Positions 37,783 to 43,506 of a stretch of 55,564 nt of DNA are shown here, piece by piece. Source of the DNA: an uncultured delta proteobacterium (GTDB taxonomy: Bacteria; Desulfobacterota; Desulfobulbia; Desulfobulbales; Desulfocapsaceae); NCBI GenBank assembly GCA_903875445.1, contig CAIQWD010000032.1:1-55564 (forward strand), read 5' to 3'. The translations under genes were made by a program, and so were the position numbers. The stretch's first letter is position 1; every line of letters begins with the position of its first letter. A model generated the notes under the pieces. That model did no database searches and was not told where the DNA came from. It was given only the letters and a program-made list of their open reading frames with translations.

Positions 37783-38224
37783 GTAAAATCTTCGGATCTT
37801 GAGTTTTTGCTGTTGTAGCCCCAATTATGGCTATGAGAATCGAAAAAAAACAATAGCCTGCATCTCCCCCATCCTACCATTTTCACGACGTTTAGCGTAA
37901 AGATAAGGTACATGGCGCTGTTAGCACGTTTCGCTTGACCGAAGTGTCCTTCCCCTATTTGTTGTGATTTTGTTTGCTGCCATCTAAAAAGAACCATATT
38001 CTTTAAACGGGAAATGGCTAGAGCAGGGTTGACACCGTTTCTATTTGAAATGGTTACGCTATTATCTTGATTTCTGCACCAAAAAACCTTTTGGTTGGAG
38101 CGTAATTGATTCTTTGTCCGCCTATTTTTCGCCAGTCTTCTTTTCTTTCAGCTGTAACCACCCCTAGTAGGAGTCAATATCAGATGATTTGGGCGAACCA
38201 TCGGATGATTGTCGGATGATTTCA
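37783..38224. other. Gene-free stretch upstream of the defence operon
   Basis: 442 bp between the divergent ends of the helicase gene start and the Abi_2 remnant. It should contain the promoter of the defence operon (minus strand), but I see no convincing -35/-10 pair, operator or terminator. No credible coding frame is present. Confidence 0.4.
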
Positions 38225-38425
38225 TTATGGGATTGTACCGTCCTGAAAGGCTTGGTCTGGTCCATTGCCCGTCTTTTCGAAAAGGATCCAGTAGCCGCGC
38301 AGGCGGAAATAGCTGATATGGGAGAGATATCGAGAGGCCCGAGCTCGGTCAGAAATAACCATGCCGCGGGAAATGGGCAGATCAATTTGTTCATCGATGG
38401 CAAGTGGGGGCTTGGAGTATTTCAC
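38225..38425 (-). pseudogene. Abi_2 (AbiD/AbiF-like) gene, 5' fragment
   Basis: 66 residues matching the N-terminus of Abi_2 abortive infection proteins (YSKPPLAIDEQIDLPISRGM, then YLSHISYFRLRGYWILFE and FQDGT). Full proteins are about 300 residues. Here the homology stops abruptly after FQDGT and the frame closes two codons later, so about four fifths of the gene is lost. A GTG start with GGGG upstream is intact. A structured RNA element sits just before it on the same strand. Confidence 0.8.
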
Positions 38426-38438
38426 TCAATACCCCTAT

Positions 38439-38500
38439 AAAAAAGTAACCCGCCGGGGTGCGCATGCAGGGTCGAAACCCAGAGAGGCGTGGCGGGTGTT
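38439..38500 (-). ncRNA. Structured RNA element upstream of the Abi_2 remnant
   Basis: Read on the minus strand, outer arms ACCCGCC and GGCGGGT (38491-38497 and 38448-38454) enclose an inner hairpin GGGT-TTCG-ACCC (38469-38480) closed by a stable UUCG tetraloop, and six T residues follow (38439-38444). It ends 13 nt before the Abi_2 start and has a plausible promoter of its own. It may be a small RNA, an attenuator or simply a terminator. I recall reports of structured RNAs next to Abi_2/AbiF-type genes, which would fit, but I cannot verify that here. Confidence 0.5.
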
Positions 38501-38522
38501 GTTCGAAATGGATTGTGAAGGT

Positions 38523-38552
38523 ATAGTATTTCACTTGCCACATACTTTTCAA
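38523..38552 (-). promoter_or_regulatory. Possible promoter for the structured RNA / Abi_2
   Basis: On the minus strand TTGAAA (38547-38552), an 18-bp spacer and TACTAT (38523-38528) lie 20-30 nt before the structured element, so transcription would start just ahead of it. The spacing is slightly long and the -10 box is imperfect. Confidence 0.4.
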
Positions 38553-38682
38553 GAACATTTTTTGTCATAGCACAATTTGCTAGGCACATCTCTGCTGATC
38601 GTCCAGCAGTCTGTTGCATCTTTACCCAACTCTTTTATTGGTGCAACATGCTAACGCCCAAGGATCATGAGATAAGGCAAGA

Positions 38683-38844
38683 GGCTCTGTTTACACATTT
38701 AGCTTTTGCGGTGTCAGGCGATAGCCAATAGCGTGCATAATGGCGTTGATACTGGAAAGGGCGGGGTTGCCATTTTCCGAAAGAGCTTTTTGTACACCCT
38801 TTCGGCTTAACCCGGACTCTTCTGCAATTTTACTCACACCCTTT
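38683..38844 (-). pseudogene. HigA-like antitoxin, 3' fragment
   Basis: About 160 bp nearly identical to the 3' part of the intact antitoxin gene at 42480-42641. It encodes KGVSKIAEESGLSRKGVQ through GYRLTPQKLNV and the stop at 38691. The first half is missing: homology ends at about 38844, where it joins the DUF6088 fragment. This shows a second higBA-type module once stood here. Confidence 0.85.
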
Positions 38845-39024
38845 TATACTCCGGCATGCACGCCTGCTTTTGCCAGATTTGGTGAGATCAGAGAGCACAT
38901 TGTCGACCTGTTTCCTATCAAAAATATCTACGAAATAATTTGAGGAAAAAGCCCAACCCCTCCCTCTTCCGTATACTCTAGAAATAACTTTATTTACAAT
39001 GGATTGAGCCATATTTATTCTCAT
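38845..39024 (-). pseudogene. DUF6088/AbiEi-like antitoxin, 5' fragment
   Basis: The first about 55 residues resemble DUF6088 (type IV antitoxin) N-termini: AQSIVNKVISRVYGRGRGWAF, FDRKQVDNVLSDLTKSGK. The frame then runs into the HigA fragment in another frame and closes. The rest of the winged-helix antitoxin and any AbiEii-type partner are gone. It was probably fused to the HigA tail by a deletion. Confidence 0.65.
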
Positions 39025-39028
39025 TGGT

Positions 39029-39060
39029 TACCTAGAAAAAAGTACTATTTTTTCTAGGTA
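39029..39060. repeat. Perfect inverted repeat, 13-bp arms
   Basis: TACCTAGAAAAAA (39029-39041) and its exact complement (39048-39060) are separated by GTACTA. It overlaps the end of the recombinase fragment and lies just before the DUF6088 fragment. It could be a bidirectional terminator-like hairpin or a recombinase binding site. Confidence 0.6.
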
Positions 39061-39263
39061 GTATAGTAATGCATTTTCAAACTATTTAGAAAGATTCTTT
39101 GCAGCTTATTCAAACTTGTACCTGAATGTCTTAATGGATGAAATCGAAAATATTCAACCCCAGCTTTTTGGCAGAGTGATCTCGTAATATACTTCTCCCA
39201 TTGAACTGATAGGCGATAACGAGGTTGGGCCATTGTCATCATGGTCAACATCGAAATTATCAT
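39054..39263 (-). pseudogene. Tyrosine recombinase, C-terminal fragment
   Basis: A 69-residue open frame containing WEKYITRSLCQKAG and then YFRFHPLRHSGTSLN, which looks like the box II region (HxLRHS) of phage-type integrases. The N-terminal domain and the catalytic Tyr region are absent. Probably the remnant of the integrase of an older insertion in this hotspot. Confidence 0.5.
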
Positions 39264-39337
39264 ACCTTCAAGTATGGTGGCAATAAAAGCACCACCCTAT
39301 GGAATGGTCCATAGACCAAAAAAGCAGATTTATCCTA

Positions 39338-40207
39338 TTATTTAAAGGGAATGACTGCCCGACACGCCGGAAATTTTGAACACCCCCAGAATTTCTCGCC
39401 AGCCTTACTCCCCTGTCTCGCTACTCGTAATACCATGGCATTGTCGCATTTTGGACAAGTTGGGTGTTGCTCATGGATAGGGATTGATAAATTATCAGGT
39501 TGAGAAAACGGGGTAACCGTTGCCTTAGCGAGAATAACCGATTGCTTCGATAGTGCTTGCATAATCCTGTGCAGGGCCTTGGCATCCAGCAAGACGATAT
39601 TGTTAGCATTGGCAAAAGCTAAAGCATCCTTCGTGAATTCCCCTGAGGTTATGACAAAACCACCGGTCGCACCAACCCCGACCATGACCCCAAGCAATTC
39701 TCTGACAATTTTCACCCCGACTTTATAGGCTTTCCACTGCTTACATTGGACCAGGTGTTTTTCCCCGCTCCGCCTGAGGATAAGATCAACGCCTCCATCG
39801 GCACCGCCATTGGTTTCTTCAACGCTATAACCTTGCCGGCGGAAATGCTCACCAATCAAAAGCTCAAACTCCTGCCATGAATAATTATTCAATGGATTGT
39901 CCATCTTGCTGGAAAGTGCACCATCATAAAGCTTTTTTCTTTTAAAGGTGTTGAAGGCCGAGATAAGCGCCCCCATCAGAAAGGCAAATGGCAAGATATA
40001 TTGCCCAAAAAGAGCGAGAGTATGGAACAAACCAGCAGCCGCATACTTACCTAAGTCATTTGCTCCACCTGGATTTGGCAATTCTCGTATCGCGTATAAG
40101 TGGAGAGCGATATATGATATGAGAGCTAATATTACTCCAACCCACCAAGGCAGCTTTGCCGTGAGATCCATGACATCTTCAATTGTACTCTGTGATCGGC
40201 GAGCCAT
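39338..40207 (-). CDS. Membrane-anchored Mrr-type restriction endonuclease
   Basis: 289 residues. Two hydrophobic segments (about 20-42 and 57-82) precede an Mrr_cat PD-(D/E)xK domain: WQEFELLIGEHFRRQGY, GGADGGVDLIL (catalytic Asp141), HLVQCKQWK (Gln154, Lys156), then TGGFVITSGEFT and VVLLDAKAL-like strands. The C-terminus is a topoisomerase-type zinc ribbon (CPKCDNAM, WGCSKFPAC). Mrr enzymes cut methylated or foreign DNA; a membrane anchor suggests action at the entry site. The sequence from its start codon backwards (GAGGAACTAAGAA) is homologous to that in front of the PHP-SMC gene. Confidence 0.85.
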   Translation of the reverse strand: MARRSQSTIEDVMDLTAKLPWWVGVILALISYIALHLYAIRELPNPGGANDLGKYAAAGLFHTLALFGQYILPFAFLMGALISAFNTFKRKKLYDGALSSKMDNPLNNYSWQEFELLIGEHFRRQGYSVEETNGGADGGVDLILRRSGEKHLVQCKQWKAYKVGVKIVRELLGVMVGVGATGGFVITSGEFTKDALAFANANNIVLLDAKALHRIMQALSKQSVILAKATVTPFSQPDNLSIPIHEQHPTCPKCDNAMVLRVARQGSKAGEKFWGCSKFPACRAVIPFK

Positions 40208-40405
40208 TTCTTAGTTCCTCAACTATGTTTTATCAGGGAATAACTGCCTGTTGTTGGGCAATAAAAATCGATATTCAGCAAAAATGTCCGTCTTAAGTAT
40301 GTGTCAGCACGTCATCTAACGGACGTTCCACACATATCTTGCCGGATTTTCTCCGCTCTCGCTTGCTTTAAAGTGAGCCCTGCCGCAGACGATCTTTGCT
40401 TTCTC
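40208..40405 (-). pseudogene. Degenerate second copy of the res 3' end and spacer
   Basis: Matches 22960-23160, the spacer and last codons of res, over about 195 bp. The remnant reads EKAKIVCGRAHFKASESGENPARYV, then a one-base frameshift, then DDVLTHT and a stop at 40293, against the intact EKAKIVCGKAHFKAIEDGGNPARYV and GDVLTYS. The homology begins right at the start codon of the following gene in both places (PHP-SMC there, Mrr here). This implies a former res neighbour upstream of the Mrr gene. Confidence 0.85.
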
Positions 40406-40427
40406 AAAACCTTGGCGACGGTATATG

Positions 40428-41408
40428 TCAAAATCCATCAATCAATCCCTTGTGTTTGCGAACATTGAGAGCTTTCCATTCGAGCAGCGGTTGTACTAGG
40501 ATCCGTTTCTGAAGAATCAGATCGTCTGTCAAAATCGTCGGATCGATTTCTCCCTGGTCAAGAAGGAGATCAAGGAAGGCCCCTTCCGCCTCGTTGAAGG
40601 GCAGAACAACAGACAATGCCTGGCGACATTCGGCTACAAGACGAGTTCCGTATTCTGCGACTGCACTTTGTTTGGTCGATGGAGGAATCCGCAAAGTAGG
40701 TAACAACTGACGGGTCAGGTCAGCTTCATCAAAATTCACATCCTCAACCGAAACTGATCGCCAGTCTTTTCTGCTCATCGCACCATAGACTACGAAGGCA
40801 GTTCGTAATCGACCTTTGTCGAGATTTTTCATCTGCAGAATTGCATGGCTGTCAAACAGATCTCTGGCCTGCCTGCGTGCCAGTAATGCCGCCAGCTTGC
40901 CTGCCGCCAATTCGTGGATATCCAAAACCGGGATCCCTGTCGCCTGCCAATCGCCTACCGAAAATGAATTCATTATGGTTATCGGCCAAAGCGGAAGCCG
41001 GTACATGAAGTTGAGGTCGACCTCAAGATTGCCGGAGCGGCCTGCAGCGCTTTGATAACGTAAAGACCATTTGCCGCCGGCATGCTCATCCGGGGCGCGC
41101 CTGACAGTAAATCCTTCCCGGGCAAAGACCGCCAGAACTGCTTGCTCAACCTGAGGCCGTTCGGCAAGCATCGCCTCCAGGTCCGCCGCCCCGACATAGT
41201 TCAAGTCAATATCTACTGAAAGCCGGGGAACATTAAAGACAAAGAGGTTAAGAGCGGTCCCTCCCTTCAGGGCAAGTTTTCCTTTCAAGAATGGATGGCT
41301 GCGGAGGGCCTCGAGAAGTCCCAGCAAGTGAGCCACCTTTTCCAGAACATCGGGCCTGAAGCCGGTTGAAGTCGCTTGGGCCGTCAGTTTTTCAAGAGAG
41401 ACTTTCAT
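40428..41408 (-). CDS. abiEii: AbiEii-family nucleotidyltransferase toxin
   Basis: 326 residues. Nucleotidyltransferase signature: KLALKGGTALNLFVFNVPRLSVDIDLNYVG (GG followed by the DxD metal site), with the Arg/Lys-rich helical C-terminal half of the AbiEii/AbiGii family. AbiEii toxins transfer nucleotides to targets such as tRNA and cause growth arrest or abortive infection. It overlaps the antitoxin gene by 4 nt, the usual order for type IV modules. Confidence 0.9.
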   Translation of the reverse strand: MKVSLEKLTAQATSTGFRPDVLEKVAHLLGLLEALRSHPFLKGKLALKGGTALNLFVFNVPRLSVDIDLNYVGAADLEAMLAERPQVEQAVLAVFAREGFTVRRAPDEHAGGKWSLRYQSAAGRSGNLEVDLNFMYRLPLWPITIMNSFSVGDWQATGIPVLDIHELAAGKLAALLARRQARDLFDSHAILQMKNLDKGRLRTAFVVYGAMSRKDWRSVSVEDVNFDEADLTRQLLPTLRIPPSTKQSAVAEYGTRLVAECRQALSVVLPFNEAEGAFLDLLLDQGEIDPTILTDDLILQKRILVQPLLEWKALNVRKHKGLIDGF

Positions 41409-42211
41409 GCCACTTCCTCCCAGGATCGTTCGAGTACTTCAACTGGCACCACAAGGTTCCACTTCTTTATGAGTCTGCCGGGCTTGCGCATGGTATTTTC
41501 CAGATAATGTGGCTGTCGAGGAAGATTGTTCGAGAGTGATTTGAGATGGTCTTCTGCTACCATCAGCGATTTGCTATGCTGTTCCAGAAAGAAACCAACC
41601 TTTGCGGTCGTTGTCTTGTTGCCGAGGAGAAGGGCGTATTCCACCACCATATCGAGGTCGAAGAATTGAACAGATTCCAAGGAACGATATATTTCCTCCC
41701 AGCTGCCGGACAGATCGGGTCGGTCCAGGACGTCCACCAGAGTCCGCTCCAGAGAGGTAACGGGCACTTCCAAGCTGGACTGATCAACCGTATTTACACC
41801 GAAATTCTCTTTCTTTGCCGAGCAGAGTGCCAGAGGAAACCTCACACCACGGAAGATATGGGATCTGAAGGAGAATCGGGCTACAGGATGGGACGCCGAA
41901 TAGGTAATCTCTTCCCGTACTGAGTAGGCATGGCCGTATATCTCCAGAGCTGTGTGGTGGGATAAGACTGCATCGCCTGCCAACTTAGCCGCCACTAGAT
42001 AGGGATTAATCGGATAGGTTTCCGGATCGGCACCCGGTGGAATTACAGCATAGAGACCACGTCGAATAGGAACGAGGTGTCCGGACTTTCTATGATACGT
42101 CAGGAGCGACTCCTTGGCCCTGGAGCCCATTCCCCCCATAGCCGACATGTAGATATCCAGCTCCTCGCCTGTGAATACCGGATGTTTGCGGAAAAACGCT
42201 GCATGTTTCAT
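41405..42211 (-). CDS. abiEi: AbiEi-family antitoxin
   Basis: 268 residues: an N-terminal winged-helix region (LTYHRKSGHLVPIRRGLYAV) followed by the AbiEi C-terminal domain (YLVAAKLAGDAVLSHHTALEIYG, VTSLERTLVDVLDRPDLSG). The antitoxin represses its own promoter and counters AbiEii without binding it tightly (type IV). A promoter and a palindrome lie just upstream. Confidence 0.9.
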   Translation of the reverse strand: MKHAAFFRKHPVFTGEELDIYMSAMGGMGSRAKESLLTYHRKSGHLVPIRRGLYAVIPPGADPETYPINPYLVAAKLAGDAVLSHHTALEIYGHAYSVREEITYSASHPVARFSFRSHIFRGVRFPLALCSAKKENFGVNTVDQSSLEVPVTSLERTLVDVLDRPDLSGSWEEIYRSLESVQFFDLDMVVEYALLLGNKTTTAKVGFFLEQHSKSLMVAEDHLKSLSNNLPRQPHYLENTMRKPGRLIKKWNLVVPVEVLERSWEEVA

Positions 42212-42222
42212 AGGAAGCCTGT

Positions 42223-42279
42223 TTGAATTAATTCAATACAATACATAGCTATATTATGTTCTACAAAGTATTTATTCAA
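42223..42279 (-). promoter_or_regulatory. Promoter and operator of abiEi-abiEii
   Basis: On the minus strand TTGAAT (42274-42279), 17 bp, TAATAT (42251-42256). The perfect 14-bp palindrome TTGAATTAATTCAA (42223-42236) lies between the start of transcription and the abiEi ATG at 42211. It is a likely operator for AbiEi. Confidence 0.55.
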
Positions 42280-42317
42280 GTATAATCCACTCCATTTGGA
42301 ACATTTTTTTGGAAATC

Positions 42318-42460
42318 CATACTTTATTAGTGGATTTCATCGATAATTATCAGATTCAGAAAGTTGTGTCGTCTTTAACCCGCATCAGGGCACGGTAGTG
42401 CGGCCAGGAGAGTAGGGGAGGGGGAGAAAACATTGTGGGAATTCGCTACCCGTTGGGGAT
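42318..42460. repeat. Direct repeat, left copy, flanking higBA
   Basis: About 140 bp resembling 43199-43341 with scattered differences. Shared words include GGCACGGTAG and the 3' end ATTGTGGGAATTCGCTACCC. The two copies bracket the HigBA genes exactly. Non-coding; some internal complementarity (CCCG...CGGG in the right copy) suggests possible structure. Confidence 0.8.
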
Positions 42461-42487
42461 ACTCATGATATTTTCATGGGCTCTTGT

Positions 42488-42796
42488 TTACACGTCCAGC
42501 TTTTGTGGTGTCAGGCGATAACCCATAGCGTGCATAATGGCGTTGATACTGGAAAGGGCAGGGTTGCCATTTTCTGAAAGAGCTTTTTGTACGCCCTTTC
42601 GGCTTAACCCGGACTCTTCTGCAATTTTGCTCACACCCTTTACGCGGCTCAAAACGCGTAGTGAAGAGAGCAATGCCCCCGTGTTACCGTCTTCGGCGTA
42701 TGCTTCAAAAATGAGGTTGATATAGTCGTCAATCTCTTCTGGATGGTCTCGGAAGTAGGACTCTTCAACCTGATTGAATGTTCTATAATTTTTCAT
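42488..42796 (-). CDS. HigA-like XRE antitoxin
   Basis: 102 residues with a helix-turn-helix: GVSKIAEESGLSRKGVQKAL, then NPALSSINAIMHAMGYRLTP. This is the HigA/YddM-type antitoxin of toxin-first modules. The ATG at 42796, with GGAG upstream, gives the normal size and a 14-nt overlap with the toxin gene; longer frames upstream run inside the toxin gene and are not real. A truncated sister copy is at 38683-38844. Confidence 0.88.
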   Translation of the reverse strand: MKNYRTFNQVEESYFRDHPEEIDDYINLIFEAYAEDGNTGALLSSLRVLSRVKGVSKIAEESGLSRKGVQKALSENGNPALSSINAIMHAMGYRLTPQKLDV

Positions 42797-43127
42797 TGGC
42801 CAAATACTCCTGCCAGTAGGCTTTTGCTTTTTTGATGTCTTGTTGCTGGCTTCCTTTGTCGCCGCCGCAGAGCAAGACAACAATGTTCTCCGCGTCCTCT
42901 CCAAAATAAACCCGATAGCCAGTTCCAAAAAACATGCGCAGCTCACTAACACCTTCGCCGACTGGTTCACAGTCGCCATAGTTACCTTGCTCAAGGCGTG
43001 TGATCCGGATCAAAATATGCTTGCGGCCCACACTGTCTTTTAGACCATAAAGCCATTTTGTAAAAGGTTCGTTGCCGTTTTTGTCGGCAAAAACAATAAC
43101 TCGGGTTGGTTTTGCCAGCCTTGCCAC
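42783..43127 (-). CDS. HigB/RelE-like toxin (Gp49 family)
   Basis: 114 residues: FTKWLYGLKDSVGRKHILIRITRLEQGNYGD, then SELRMFFGTGYRVYFGED and VLLCGGDKGSQQQDIKKAKAYWQEY. This is the addiction-module killer type (phage Gp49-like HigB) that cuts mRNA. A GTG start follows AAGGAG. It precedes and overlaps the antitoxin gene, as is usual for higBA. Confidence 0.9.
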   Translation of the reverse strand: MARLAKPTRVIVFADKNGNEPFTKWLYGLKDSVGRKHILIRITRLEQGNYGDCEPVGEGVSELRMFFGTGYRVYFGEDAENIVVLLCGGDKGSQQQDIKKAKAYWQEYLANEKL

Positions 43128-43143
43128 TTGTGAGTCTCCTTAT

Positions 43144-43172
43144 ATTATATCACTGCGTACCACGGTACGCAA
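43144..43172 (-). promoter_or_regulatory. higBA promoter with palindromic operator
   Basis: On the minus strand TTGCGT (43167-43172), 17 bp, TATAAT (43144-43149). The inverted repeat GCGTACC-AC-GGTACGC (43155-43170) covers the spacer and touches the -35 box. It is a good candidate operator for the HigA antitoxin. Confidence 0.65.
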
Positions 43173-43198
43173 GAAGCGTGAATATTTTCTTTGAAAAT

Positions 43199-43341
43199 AC
43201 ACCCATTATTGATGGGTTTCATAGATAATTATCAAGTGCAGCAAGTTGTGCCGTCTTGAACCCGCATCGGGGCACGGTAGAGTGCAACCAGGAGAGGAGG
43301 GGAGAAAAGCATTGTGGGAATTCGCTACCCGTTGGGTATCG
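43199..43341. repeat. Direct repeat, right copy, flanking higBA
   Basis: Second copy of the repeat at 42318-42460. The remaining stretch to 43506 holds only an imperfect inverted repeat (CTACCCGT at 43324-43331 with ACGGGTAG near 43354) and no gene. Confidence 0.8.
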
Positions 43342-43506
43342 AATTCTCTTCCCGACGGGTAGAGAATCCTAAATCTGTCTGAACCGAACTGATAATATCG
43401 CCTGTAACCGATTTTTAGCTATCATCCCGAACAGCTTCCATCAATGGGAAAAAACTGTTGTGTCGAGCTGTAATAAGGGAAAAGGGGCAATCAATTGAAA
43501 GATCCT

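Noticed and set aside
42797-42994. N-terminal extension of the HigA-like frame
   Set aside because: The extension lies inside the toxin gene in another frame. The ATG at 42796 with GGAG gives the usual antitoxin length.
20272-43506. CRISPR array or tRNA genes in the cargo region
   Set aside because: I saw no regularly spaced repeats with spacers and no tRNA cloverleaf. The short repeats present are accounted for as operators, direct repeats or the TTGCTA cluster.
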